A DNA stretch of 64,000 nucleotides from Juglans regia (taxonomy: Eukaryota; Streptophyta; Magnoliopsida; Fagales; Juglandaceae): contig NC_049905.1 in NCBI RefSeq assembly GCF_001411555.2, positions 6,415,053 through 6,479,052 of the forward strand, in the 5' to 3' direction. Under the pieces are notes generated by a model that was not told where the DNA came from, searched no databases, and saw nothing but the letters and a program-made list of their open reading frames with translations. A program made the position numbers and the translations under genes. Below, piece by piece: positions 1 through 12,143 of the stretch (positions within the stretch are counted from its first letter, which is position 1; each line of letters starts with the position of its first letter).

Positions 1-3000
1 AGCAGCGACAACCACGGTAGCGGTAGCTTAGTTAAAAAAGAAGAAAAAGAGGAGGCTTCTTTCATGGCTTTGGGTGATGCCAATTCGACGGACATCGACG
101 AGGATCTCCACAGCCGCCAGCTCGCGGTGTATGGCCGTGAGACGATGCGCCGGCTTTTTGCGTCCAACATCCTTGTCTCAGGGATGCAGGGTCTTGGCGC
201 CGAGATTGGTATATATATATATTTCTCCGTCAATAATTTTCAGTTCTCTCTTTTATTAACCAAGATGTCTTTTTTCAACGATAAATCTCATTTATAAAGA
301 AAAAATGTCATTTTTCACCGATGGAAAGGTAAAAAAGATGTCTTTCATTCTCCTTATAAGGTCTGGTTCACATTGATTTTGAATATTCACTATGAGGATC
401 TAGTTTCATGAGTGATGGGGTATTGATTGCTGTTTATTATGAAATCATCTGGTTGTTAGATTGTCCTAGATTAGTTTATTTATTTTGGAGTTTTCGCATA
501 CACGTTCACGTATCAGTCATGTCAGTTAAGTTGGCGATTCTTTCCTTCTCTGGCTTCTTTGCACTTGAACATTGTCATATTTGGTTTTGGTTTTTCATCT
601 CTGCCAAAAAAGGTTCGGAGGTTGGTGGACAGTTTGTGGTGTTCATTTTATTCTTTCTCATTCTCCGAGAGAACCAAACTATATGGAAATGATGCAAGAG
701 CGTACCTATCATCTGATACATTATTGTCATGTACACGCTGCATTTGTTGGGATCGTCTGCTGCCCCTTTCTTTCTTATATTTTTCTGGCCCCTGATTTTA
801 GTTCTAAGAGATATCTTTTACCTCATATTCTTTCCATGACCATGTAGCTGTGAGTTGATTCTAATTCTTGCCAGCGTAGTAATTCTGATATTGGTTCTGT
901 GATCCTTACTCTTGCTGGTGTGTTCAATGTTCCTTTTTTGTTGGTTTGCTGCAGCGAAGAACCTCATTCTTGCTGGTGTCAAGTCTGTGACCTTGCATGA
1001 TGAAGGGGTGGTAGAGTTGTGGGATTTGTCCAGTAATTTCATCTTCTCTGAAGATGATGTTGGTAAGAACAGAGCACTTGCTTCTCTCCAAAAGTTGCAG
1101 GAGCTCAACAATGCTGTGGTTGTTCGTGCCTTAACAACAAATTTGACAAAAGAACAGCTTTCTGATTTCCAGGTACTTTTGTTTCTTTTATTTTTTTGTT
1201 GATTTATTGATTGTTTAGTCATTAATGGAACTTATTGATTCTAACTTAGCCCAAAAAAAATTAACTATCTTGATGTTCTTGGAGGCAATTCGAAATCGAA
1301 CCTCTGCATAATGGTTCTTACTTAGATTTTGTTTGGGTGCCATTTGGGTATGAACAATTTAACTTATCAAAAAGGTATGAAAAATTTAGGACATGGTAAC
1401 AATTAAGGAAAGAGAAATACTTTAGCCACAAAGAGATTACACGAAAGCAATCTCACAAATTGACGTGGTTTGATGTGGTTCGTCAGATTGTAACGTTACT
1501 TTTATTATAAAGTAGATCTAACGGATCATATAAAGCTACGTCAATTTGTGGGATTACTTTTGTATAATTCCTTTGTGGCTGTAGCGCTTCTCATTGGGCC
1601 ACCCCCTAGTTTTCGTCTACTATTTCTTATTTCATTGGAATTCTCTAGGTTTCAATTATTAGATATTGTCTTGATGATAGGTTTCACTTATTGGATATTA
1701 TCCTAATGATAGCAAATTGAGTTTAGATTTCGTTTGGTATCAATGTTGGTTAAATTATTGTTGTTGCTAGATATTCATCATATTTTCATTTGTAGTTAGG
1801 GTTTTAAGAGTAAGTTGTCATATGGTGAATTTCCATTTTTAGTAGTTGCTATGGTTCTACTTCCTAGTTGAGTTCATATCACAAATTGGTTGAATGGATT
1901 CGAATAATGATGAGGAACAAATTTCTAAATCTTTGAATCGGTGTTCTTTATAAGTTCCAATCTGGTTTTCATTTACGCACACAAGCTAGCACCTAAGTAG
2001 CTAATTTAGTATGGGTATTACTGAAATTGTAGTTTCTAAATCTAGTAATTTACTTGAAACTGTAAAGAGTAAATGATTAGAATATAATTTTTTATTTGAT
2101 GAACTTCTGATGAAGACTCCTCAAATGTCCATAAAAAGTTTGCTCTAGGGTCAGTTTGGCCTTATCTCTGCATTTAATATAAAGATGATATATCATATTC
2201 CCATTAAGCTGAATTTCTTAACAATGTTATGGAGATGTAGAGTTAGAAACATCCCTAATGCCGTAACCAGAGATTTGTGTTTCTTCAGAACTAGCGGAAT
2301 ATGATTTTATTTGCCTTCTTCCATTACACCATTTGATTGCAAGCCACCATCCTCAACCAGAGAACTGGAAAAGGGAAATTGTTTGTTTAAAGCATGGAGC
2401 AGGATAAAATGCTTGCGAATAGGATAGGAAGTGCTTGCTTGTTTTGCAGTAACTCTATACTGGTGATGTTTTGGGGTTGCAGCAGCGTAGTTCAAATCTT
2501 GATTGTTTTATCTGAATATAAGCTGATTGTTTTATTTATGCAACGATAGATTTGCTCTGTGTGTGTCTCAATGCACTGGTTTGTGTTTGTATCGTGGTTA
2601 TTGGATTGGATAAGCTAATGTTTATTCTCTGGTGGTGCAGGCTGTGGTCTTCACTGATATCAGTTTTGAGAAAGCCATTGAGTTCAACGATTACTGTCAT
2701 AATCATCAACCTCCTATTGCATTCATCAAAACTGAAGTCCGAGGCCTTTTTGGTTCTGTGTTTTGTGACTTTGGACCTGAGTTTACTATTGTTGATGTTG
2801 ATGGAGAGGAACCACACACTGGTATAATTGCATCAATCAGCAATGACAATCCTGCCCTCGTATCCTGTGTCGACGATGAAAGGCTTGAGTTTCAGGATGG
2901 GGATCTTGTTGTATTCTCGGAAGTTCACGGAATGACAGAATTGAATGACGGGAAACCTAGGAAGATTAAAAATGCAAGGGCTTATTCATTCACCCTTGAA

Positions 3001-5927
3001 GAGGATACTACAAACTACGGAGCCTATGTGAAGGGTGGTATTGTTACACAGGTGAAGCAGCCCAAGGTGTTGAACTTCAAGCCATTGAGAGAAGCGCTAA
3101 CTGAGCCTGGTGATTTTCTTCTCAGTGATTTCTCCAAGTTTGATCGCCCACCTCTCCTGCACTTGGCATTCCAAGCACTGGATAAGTTTGTGTCTGAGTT
3201 GGGGCGGTTCCCTGTTGCTGGTTCAGAAGAGGATGCTCAGAAACTTATATCTATTGTCACTAACGTTAACGAGAGCTTGGGAGATGGTAGACAGGAAGAT
3301 ATTAATCCAAAACTTCTCAGGCATTTTGCCTTTGGTGCAAAGGCGGTACTGAATCCCATGGCTGCAATGTTTGGTGGTATTGTGGGACAAGAGGTTGTGA
3401 AAGCATGTTCTGGGAAGTTCCATCCACTTTTCCAGGTTACCACTGATTTTTTCTTATATCATGTTCTGGATAGTTGGTTAAGCTTTCTAATATTGAAATT
3501 ATGCCTGAAGGAGCCTTTCTAGCTGGCCTCTGACCTAGGCTTTTGATGTTAGTCTAATTGTTTATTCTTGGTTGCAATACGATCTTGACCACTTTTTGAG
3601 GGGTGAGAGTTGGTTTATATCTTATCTTGATTGCTGTTCTCATAATGTAATGTTGGCTGGCTTGTTTTTACAGTTCTTCTACTTTGACTCAGTGGAGTCC
3701 CTTCCTACAGAGCCGGTGGATTCTATTGATTTTAGACCATTAAATAGTCGTTATGATGCTCAGATTTCTGTCTTCGGTTCTAAGCTTCAGAAGAAACTGG
3801 AGGATGCCAAAGTGTTTATTGTTGGATCTGGTGCCCTAGGTTGTGAGTTCTTAAAGAATGTAGCTTTGATGGGAGTTTCATGTGGCAATGAGGGGAAGCT
3901 TACAATTACTGATGATGATGTGATTGAGAAGAGTAACCTCAGCAGGCAGTTCCTCTTCCGTGATTGGAACATTGGTCAGGCCAAATCCACCGTTGCTGCT
4001 TCTGCTGCTACATCAATAAACCCTCGTTTCAACATTGAAGCCTTGCAGAATCGAGTTGGTCCTGAAACTGAGAATGTGTTTGATGATACTTTCTGGGAGA
4101 ATTTGAGTGTTGTCATTAACGCTCTAGACAATGTGAATGCCAGATTGTATGTTGATCAGAGATGCTTATATTTCCAAAAGCCACTTCTTGAGTCAGGAAC
4201 TCTTGGTGCCAAATGCAACACTCAGATGGTGATCCCTCATCTCACAGAAAACTATGGCGCCTCAAGAGACCCTCCTGAGAAACAAGCCCCTATGTGCACT
4301 GTACATTCATTTCCACACAACATCGACCACTGCTTGACATGGGCTCGATCTGAATTTGAGGGTTTGCTTGAGAAAACACCAGCAGAAGTGAATGCCTATT
4401 TATCCAACCCAAATGAATATAGCACTGCAATGATAAATGCAGGTGATGCTCAGGCCAGGGATAACTTGGAGCGTGTGCTGGAGTGCCTTGAAAATGAACG
4501 ATGTGAGACATTCCAAGACTGCATTACCTGGGCTCGTTTGAAGTATGTTCCTTGAATAATTCTTTTAGTAGCTTTTCTTTTTCCTTCTGTGAAAGCTGTG
4601 ATAGAAGTCTTTGTTTACCCCTTCAATAGAATGATATTGTCTTTTACTTCACTCAGGTTCGAAGATTATTTTGCCAACCGTGTGAAGCAGTTGATTTATA
4701 CTTTCCCTGAGGATGCTGCAACCAGTACTGGGGCTCCATTCTGGTCCGCACCTAAGCGGTTCCCTCGTCCACTGCAGTTCTCAGCTGCTGATCTTAGTCA
4801 CCTCCATTTTGTTATGGCAGGATCCATTCTACGTGCAGAGACATTTGGTATCCCAATTCCTGACTGGGTCAAGAACCCTAAGAAGATGGCTGAAGCTGTT
4901 GATAAAGTGATGGTCCCAGAATTTCAGCCCAAGAAAGATGTGAAAATTGTAACAGATGAGAAGGCTACGAGTATATCTACAGGTTCCATAGATGATTCGG
5001 CAGTCATTGCTGAACTGATTATGAAGTTAAAGCAGTGCCAGAAGAACCTGGCACCAGAATTTAGGATGAAACCAATTCAGTTTGAGAAGGTATACCTTCT
5101 ACCGTCCATCACTTTCATTCGATTTTTAGCACTATTCCCATGCTTGTCTCTTGTCACCTGCCCCTAGATTGATCTATTGTTAATCTAAAATTAGTCTGTA
5201 ATGGTTTACTCTGAAATTTCTATAAACTTCTTCCCCCATTTAAGCTCCCCTTGACTTGAAGTAATTATCTGCAAACTGATATTTGAATCAGCTTTCTGAT
5301 TTTCATGAATTTGATCCCATAAATGTCTAGGATGATGATACAAACTTCCATATGGACCTTATCGCTGGCCTTGCGAACATGAGGGCACGAAATTACAGCA
5401 TTCCGGAAGTTGACAAGCTGAAAGCCAAGTTTATTGCTGGAAGGATCATTCCTGCGATTGCAACATCCACCGCAATGGCCACAGGTCTTGTCTGCCTGGA
5501 GCTCTACAAGGTTTTGGATGGAGGGCACAAAGTGGAGGACTATCGGAACACGTTTGCCAACCTTGCACTGCCTTTATTCTCCATTGCCGAGCCACTTCCA
5601 CCCAAGGTTATCAAACACGAGAACTTGAGTTGGACTGTCTGGGACAGGTGGATCCTGAAAGGCAACCCTACCCTGAGGGAACTCATCCAATGGCTCAAGG
5701 AGAAAGGGTTGAATGCCTATAGCATTTCATGCGGAAGTTGCCTGCTTTATAACAGTATGTTCCCTCGGCACAAAGATCGAATGGACAAGAAATTGGTGGA
5801 TCTGGCAAGGGAAGTGGCCAAAGTAGACCTACCTACATACCGTCGGCACCTGGATGTTGTTGTGGCTTGCGAAGACGATGAGGACAATGATGTTGACATT
5901 CCTCAAGTATCCATTTACTTCGGTTAG
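1..5927 (+). CDS. UBA1: Ubiquitin-activating enzyme E1 (UBA1/UBA2 type), 5'-partial, six visible exons
   Basis: E1 adenylates the ubiquitin C-terminus with ATP, carries it as a thioester and passes it to E2 enzymes in cytosol and nucleus. I read exons 1-208, 955-1172, 2641-3435, 3674-4542, 4657-5089 and 5331-5927 (stop TAG), all with GT-AG junctions and compatible phases. Visible hallmarks are the N-terminal adenylation motif GMQGLGAEI, the second nucleotide-binding motif [28 protein letters not shown], and the catalytic cysteine in PMCTV (codon 4295-4297). The C-terminal ubiquitin-fold domain ends in [10 protein letters not shown]. The ATG at 64 is probably not the start: the frame stays open back to base 1, encoding 21 residues rich in Lys and Glu, and plant E1s carry an N-terminal extension before the matching internal Met. 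About 1039 residues are visible against roughly 1080 for the family. Arabidopsis has UBA1 and UBA2; I cannot tell which is the orthologue. Exon boundaries are read by eye. Confidence 0.95.
1412..1592. mobile_element. MITE family A, copy in intron 2 of the E1 gene
   Basis: A 181-bp element with about 55-bp terminal inverted repeats: 1412-1466 (contains AGCCACAAAG and CACAAATTGACGT) against the reverse complement of 1538-1592. I see no coding sequence. The best-preserved copy of this family in the window; degraded relatives are near 29694-29852, 37683-37785 and perhaps 6525-6613. A non-autonomous DNA transposon; superfamily not decided, since no clean target duplication is visible. Confidence 0.8.
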
Positions 5928-7235
5928 GTTCTTGTTCCCAATAAGCCTTGTCTATTGGATTGTGAATTTAGGCTGAGAGAGAACTCTATATTTTTATACC
6001 TGTCTTTGGCTCTACTGTTAATTTAACACAGGAGAACACCAACATGGATATTTTTCACCAACATTTTATATATAAATTCGGGAGTAACTTTGATTCCATG
6101 TGCTGTAATAATTTTCCCCATGATTGCTTTATTCTAGTGGTATTTCTATTTTTACCATGAATGTCTAGGAAGGTACTCTCAAAATTTCGTATCTGTGGTT
6201 GCTCTTGCTTGAATCGTGTTCCTATGTCATTGCCGGTCTTCCTTCCTTACATGGTTGAATGATTTCGTGACTCGAACGGCATTACTGCTCTTTCTAAATC
6301 CATCGTAAAAGTAATTAATTATGATGGCTGGACTGGTCAATGATTTCTTCAATATCTCTTGATGATTGTGAAATGTCTTTTTAAACACGACTAGGAGAGG
6401 ATGGCATGAACCATCCTGATAGGCTGGGTAATGTGGGGCTTTTGCAGCATTCTCCGTATCAATCATTCACCCAACGATTTTTTTTCAAAAATAAATTTAT
6501 AAATTGAGATATTTTTGTATTATATGTTATAATTATTTTACAATAAAAATAGTTTTATAACTTAATGGTTACGTCAATTAGTAAATTTATTTATTGACTA
6601 AAGTATTTTTCTTTACGAAAAAGGGTAAGAACTATTTCATATGGTTTGGACCTAATTAATGGTCATCTCAAATCCCCTTGTAACCTCTTGTTTTCTCCTA
6701 TTGTCTCTCTCCCCTGGACCTCGTGAGAATTGCCGAAAGTCCCATTCTGATTGGAAGCACAAAAATGATAAAATTGAGTTTTACAAGTGAACAGTCTTTT
6801 TGTAAGTGAGTTTGCACATTAAACCCGAGCACCGATACTGATATATAGGACATCTATTTAATAAAACGGTGTGAATTAAAGAAGAAAATAATTTTTATAA
6901 GATAAAAGACTTTCTTCTCTCAAATTTTCTTTTTTAATAAAAAAAATGATATCAACAATACAATTTGATGCATCAAACTACTTGTATTGATAAAAAAAAA
7001 CAAAGGTAAGATGCCATAATTTTGATAGAATGAATTTAGCTGAAGAATGTTATTTGACTCGCAGTCATTTTTCTGTTGTTTTAGGAAAGTGGCACAATCC
7101 TATGTTCACGCTCCCAAATAAACTTTATAACGTAATAAAGCTACAACATTAACTTGTCCAAAATCCCCTTTTTTTTTAAAAAAAAAGTAAAAGGTAAAAA
7201 AGTAAAAAGTAAAAAATAAAAATAAAAATCTACTT
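5928..7235. other. Spacer between E1 and glutaredoxin-like genes
   Basis: Starts with the E1 3' UTR (probably to about 6130) and continues as AT-rich DNA. 6525-6613 contains a weak, partial match to MITE family A (ACGTCAATTAGTAAATTT and CTAAAGTATTTTTCTTT). 7168-7230 is an A-rich run (repeated AAAAAGTAAA). The genes on either side converge, so this is a shared 3' region. I see no gene. Confidence 0.6.
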
Positions 7236-8114
7236 TTAGTCTAATCGGACGGCTGAGAGAGGCGCGGAGTGACAAGAAGGGCACCTGATCATACCGTTCT
7301 CGTTGCACGACGTACAGCTCTTGAACCCGCTTTTTTCCGTGAACAGTTTATGGCTACCGTAACACTCGCCGCACAGAACGAATCTGTAGCCGCCGCACGC
7401 GTCGCACACGCCCGGTTCCACTGCGGGCAAGCCTTCCACAAGCTTCTTGAGCTCTCCCGCCTCGTGCAGCTGCCGAATCTCTTCCGCTCCGCCCACGTAC
7501 CTCCCGCCGATGAAAACCCTCGGCAAGCTTAACTTGCTTTGGTTTTGGCCGCCCAGGATCTCCTGAAGCTCGGTTAGGAACGCCGAGTCCATGGAGAGAT
7601 CTCTTTCGTCGAGCGAGACACGAAACCCACGTAGAATGGATCGTACGGCCCTGCAGTCCTCGAACGTGGACCTCACCACCCGGAGGCTTGTGAAGTACAC
7701 CACAATGCGCTTCTCGGTGCCGGGGATTCGAATCGACGGTTTGGATTGCGTTTTCGCAAGTGGGTCGCTGCCCGATTGGGCCGAGACGGCTGCGACATTT
7801 GGACTGGACTCGGGTGAGTCTGCGGGTGGGTGAGTCGGTGGGCGAGTTGACCAGGCACGGATGATGGAGTTGGCGACTCGGACCCGGTGGAATATCGACG
7901 GTTTCTTGGCGGTGGGTTGAGGGGGCTCCTCGGCGCAGAGCTCTTGGACGTCCTTGAAAGAGAAGAGGGTGGGCGGAGGTGACGTGTTGTGAATTCGAAC
8001 GGTTGATTTGCCCAACTGCCGCCACATCGAGGGTAAGGATCGGAATTCGGATTCGAAGACCTCGAAACAAAGAGAAACGAACCGGGAAACGAAACGAAAA
8101 CAAAATAGACACAC
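7236..8114 (-). CDS. Glutaredoxin-domain, cysteine-rich (GRL/GRXCR1-like) protein, single exon
   Basis: An intronless frame of 292 codons, stop TAA at 7238-7236. The likely start is the second Met at 8027-8025 (MWRQLGKSTV), giving 263 residues; the first 29 codons are Phe/Arg-rich and look like read-through of the leader. A variable Pro/Ser-rich N-terminal half is followed by a glutaredoxin fold beginning RIVVYFTSLRVVR. Where a classical glutaredoxin has CPYC or CGFS this one reads SLRV, so no active-site cysteine is present; the TVP-type cis-Pro loop appears as SLPRVFIGGRYVGG. The C-terminus has four CxxC pairs (CDAC, CGEC, CTSC, CPSC), a DnaJ-like zinc-finger arrangement. This matches the plant GRL family, which is redox-inactive by sequence and of uncertain function. 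Small single-exon members of about 270 residues exist in Arabidopsis, so the gene looks full length. Confidence 0.88.
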   Translation of the reverse strand: MCLFCFRFVSRFVSLCFEVFESEFRSLPSMWRQLGKSTVRIHNTSPPPTLFSFKDVQELCAEEPPQPTAKKPSIFHRVRVANSIIRAWSTRPPTHPPADSPESSPNVAAVSAQSGSDPLAKTQSKPSIRIPGTEKRIVVYFTSLRVVRSTFEDCRAVRSILRGFRVSLDERDLSMDSAFLTELQEILGGQNQSKLSLPRVFIGGRYVGGAEEIRQLHEAGELKKLVEGLPAVEPGVCDACGGYRFVLCGECYGSHKLFTEKSGFKSCTSCNENGMIRCPSCHSAPLSAVRLD

Positions 8115-8246
8115 AAAATGGGTTTGCGTTTCTGTTTTGATTGCTGCTTAAAAGCGAAGGATTTAATGATAGAAGGAGGAAAGCAAGGTTGGGCTTGCAG
8201 GGTTTGGAAATGGAAGCTCAATCTTTTCTCCCTTATTTATTTATCC

Positions 8247-8255
8247 ATTTATATA
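8247..8255 (-). promoter_or_regulatory. Candidate TATA box for the glutaredoxin-like gene
   Basis: On the - strand this reads TATATAAAT, about 220 bases upstream of the preferred ATG (8027) and 130 upstream of the first in-frame ATG. Spacing suits a transcription start near 8215-8225 and a leader of about 190 bases. Confidence 0.45.
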
Positions 8256-8264
8256 TTTTCCCTT

Positions 8265-11094
8265 GAGCTGTGAGAATTGAGATTGTGGGAGGGGGGAAAG
8301 GAAAGGGTTAGGGGGGAGGTTTGGGGGCTAAGTCGGTTGGTTAAGATAGTTGACGTTGTCTTCGTGTTTTCGCTTTAATGGGTTTTACGAGAAAAAAAGG
8401 GTGACAGAAGCTGTGATTACACAGATGGGATGATTTGAGCCTAATTATAGATGACATGTCCTGTTTACTGTTTAGTGTATGGATGGGATGATTTACCCTA
8501 AAATTACCATGGATTCTTCTTTTCTTCTTTCTTTTTTCATTTCTTTTTTGTTGGGTTTCTTTTTTGGGTTGGATTTGGACCAGGTCAATGCAGAGTTTTG
8601 TATGTTACCTATGAGAGGGGTATATATCTATACATATATATATATATATGTATATATATATTTGCATTGGTCTTCAATGAGGACATAATATATCTGCAAT
8701 GCTTGCTGGTGCTGGCAGGAAAGTGCAATGCTGCTGTTATTGCATTGGCAGAACTTTTATATGTTTAAATGCCTTAAAACAACCCAAATTAAAATGGTCT
8801 CCCTGGTGACAGACTAGTGAATTAAAGCAAACAAACCCAAGAGAAGTGCATTTTCATGGTGAAATGAAGAAAAAGGTAGTGACTTGTGAGTATCTCTGTT
8901 TTTGGCAAGCTTGAATCACAATTCTTCCTAACTTCAGTTGCAATTCTGCGCGGGCTCGGGCTCGGGCTCCTCCTGTATGTGACAGATTGTTATTATATTC
9001 ACGCAGGTCATAAATTGGATGGAGGATGTGATGGTTTCTAACTCTTCCCATCAATGGCTCATTGACTTCTGTATTCAACCCTTTTCACCTGCTTTCACTA
9101 CCACAAGGAAAACAAATTAGGCATCCTAAGCTCCATGCCAGAAGATTAAAGAATAAGAATAAAGGTGAAGAAAAAGTAAGAGAGAAACAGAGAGCTGCAA
9201 AATGTGTATTCTTGGACCATGTTAATGTATGATTACTATAGGAGGATGAGACAAGGAGTGTGTGGTAGTTCTGAATAAGTTGTCTATTTCCAAAAGTTAA
9301 AAGGTTAAAGTCGAAGTGGGTGGATCCTGAAAAGTTTAACAGGGAGGCACTGAAGTTGTCTGATTTTAGATAAAATTTAAGATTGAATTGATATGTATCA
9401 ATTTTGTATTTTTTAAAATCAATTGTCCACCGATTATCCTCCTAAATTGATATTTCTGATTTTCGGTCCGATCCGATTTTTCAATTTTTTAAAATGTAAG
9501 TTTGTCATTAAAAAATAAAAATCTGTTAATAAAAAAAAACTGTTTCAAAAAATCTATTTTAAAAATTTGTTCCTATTACAAAATCTGTACTACTAAAAAA
9601 ATCTGTTTTAGTAAAAAAATCTATTTTAGTAAAAAAATTAGTATTAGTTATAAACTTATATATTAGTATAACTATATAATATATTATACTATGTAATAGT
9701 ATTAATATTATACTATTAGTATAGTTATATATTAGTATTAGTCATAAACTTATATATTAGTATAGCTATATAATATATTAGACTATATATAATATAATTT
9801 AATATATATTTTATGTTTAAAGCATATGATCAATTAAATTTTCATCTTCAAGATTAAACTTTGATTTTATAAATTATAATAACATTATTTTATATATAAT
9901 TATATTAATAACATATGATCAAACAAATTACAAATGTTCATATTTAAGATTAACATTTTATGTTATAATTTATAAATTATAATATGAAATTATTTCATAT
10001 ATGATATATAATTATATATAAAAATTTCACATATAATTATATATTATATATAAAACTGATATATAAAATATTAATTTTTATATTTTTTCTCCCAACCGGT
10101 CCGGTCCGGTTCAGTTCCGAAAATCGTAGAATCGGAACTGGACTGGTTTCGACCGGTTTGCATAATTCAATAACCGGTTTCGGACTGGACCGGTTTAAAA
10201 CCGGTCCAACCAGTTCGATTTTTCGGTTTAAATTTACACTCCTAGTTGGGATAACGGAGTTTCGAACTCCAGATCTCCATTTTAAATGTTGATGGTTATG
10301 CTAATTAGGCTACATGCCTTTTGACAACGTTAGATTCAAGTTAAATAAGATTCATCATTAAAAAAATTATTATTTTTTATATGAATATTAAATTTATCTA
10401 TTTTTTTTATAAGAATGAGTAAAATTTACATATCTTAAGACTGTAAATATCATTTCTTTTCAATGATATTAAAAGTCTTGGTTAGATCACTGAACTTTGA
10501 CCGATAAATGCCTAGTTCCTCTAGTAATTTCTTGGTAAAGTTTAAAGTCTAGCACCTTTCACATAAGTAAAGTGGTATATTAAGTGTGTTAATAAAAGAC
10601 TTGAGCCATCCTATGAAGACTCAAAGCAATCATAAAAGAGGTTGTTCCTTGCTCATCCTGTGAATAATCTCCTTCGTACTACCAGGACATTAGAAGGCAG
10701 GCTACCTTTCCTCTAAAATCCCATTATAAGTCTCTAATCGTACAATTAATTTAATTTATAAGAGTAACATTAATGTTTATAATGCTATAATAGCAGTGGA
10801 CAAGTCGAAAGATTCCATCTTTGCCTCCCTCCATAAATCGATGACGTAGCCCAATCTATGGCTGCTACCCAACTAGGCATTCCTCAAACAGTCATATATG
10901 CAGCTGCAAATGGTGACTTTTCAATTGTTTACAACTCACAAAAATTGCATATTTTCCAACCAAACCCAATCTTTCACATTCAGGGAAAAAAACGTGGCAT
11001 GCATCCATCTAAAAGAATAATAGTTTATCTTTCAATAACTTAAAATTCTCTGTATTGAGTTCATTAGTTTCAGGTGTCAAATTCTTGTGAGATC
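8265..11094. other. AT-rich spacer without a recognised gene
   Basis: Contains a TA/TATG microsatellite at about 8630-8661 and a very AT-rich tract at 9480-10090 with several direct copies of TTAGTATAGCTATATAATATATTA-like phrases. 10090-10235 is a CCGGTT-rich tract (separate entry). About 10358-10460 resembles the right half of MITE family C. A 61-codon frame at 10858-11043 has no recognisable features and I do not call it a gene. Confidence 0.6.
10090..10235. repeat. CCGGTT-rich dispersed repeat tract
   Basis: Repeated and inverted copies of AACCGGTT, CCGGTCCGGTT and GGACCGGTTT stand out sharply from the surrounding AT-rich DNA. A related GGTCCGATCCGATTTTT phrase lies at 9465-9483, so 9420-10240 may be one repetitive unit with an AT-rich core. 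Type not identified. Confidence 0.45.
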
Positions 11095-11734
11095 GAGCAT
11101 TAGTAGTGGACTCAATAAAGTTTGGTCAAAATTTGAATAGAGAATTCACTTTTATAAATTTAACTAGTTACTTTTCAACAATATCAAATAACAGACTCTC
11201 CAAATCTATCACTATTTTGTTAAAATATTGATTTTAACCTTTTTGTTTATTTTAATTCTAATTATTATTTGAATATTTATTCGTTATTAAAAAAGTACAC
11301 ATTAACTTTCTAATGTTCATATTATTCCTAACGGATATAATGTTTTAATGGTCTTTTTTTTTTTTTACAACGGTCATATTCTTTCAAATGTGGGAGACGT
11401 CGACGACTGTTGTTCCTTCATCTGAAGTTGTTGTTCCTTCGTCTTTCTCAACTCTTGGCATAAAGCATATCAATTGAAGTTGTTGTTCCTTTGTCTTTCT
11501 CTTGCGCTGAGTAAGATGAATTTTTCTTTATCTTTTCTTCTTGTGCGGGAGGAACAACAGATAGTGGAAAGAGAATTATTTATGATAAAAATAATATTTA
11601 GCCAGCCCATTGTCAGTGAATAAATCTTGGGCTAAGATTATTGTTCATTTATTGAGTCTATTATAGTGAATTTTTGTACAACCTAGCTAAATTTTGGCCA
11701 AAATTTGACTAAGTTGAGTCCACTACTAATGCTC
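11095..11734. mobile_element. MITE-like element with GAGCATTAGTAGTGGACTCAA inverted ends
   Basis: Left end 11095-11149 begins GAGCATTAGTAGTGGACTC. The right end, about 11680-11734, is its inverted copy ending GAGTCCACTACTAATGCTC, and homology continues inward through TTTGGTCAAAATTTG / CAAAATTTGACTAAG. Total 640 bp, no coding capacity. The interior has direct repeats of GAAGTTGTTGTTCCTT followed by TCTTTCTC (about 11405-11505). GAGCAT-type ends recall Tourist/PIF-Harbinger MITEs, but no convincing 3-bp duplication is visible. Confidence 0.7.
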
Positions 11735-12143
11735 TTAAGTTCAGTAGATCTTTCTCTTCCTAATTAGAGACCCATGCTTTTCTAGTTTAAGGTAAAAGAA
11801 GAGACGACTTGAATAAGTAATATGCACTCGGTAGATTACCAGATTTGTGTGCTCTTAATATTAAACACTTGACTCTTGAGGACTGATTTACACAAGATGA
11901 GGAAAGATGTTTTATGATTGTTTATCTAAAAGTTGGCGTGAGGCTTATTTATTTAGAATTTGTACAGATCATTTCTCTTTTACATAAAAGAGAGTTGGAG
12001 TAGCTAGCAAGAGAACTGGACTCTTTATTTTTAGAATAATGTTACGGTATACACTAAATGTGCACTCTCAATATGAACTCCAAATGTGCACTCCATAATT
12101 TTTTTTTCTTTTAAACATTTTTTAAACATTCCTAATCATTGCA

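Noticed and set aside
818..1222. 134-codon - strand frame overlapping E1 exon 2
   Set aside because: Antisense shadow of a conserved E1 exon; no domain, and it spans splice sites of the real gene.
7269..7833. + strand frames over the glutaredoxin-like gene
   Set aside because: Shadows of the GC-rich - strand gene; no recognisable protein.
10858..11043. 61-codon + strand frame
   Set aside because: Isolated, no motif, in AT-rich spacer.
12012..12100. Repeated AAATGTGCACTC near the LINE 3' end, considered as a target-site duplication
   Set aside because: Both copies lie on the same side of the element, so they cannot be the flanking duplication.
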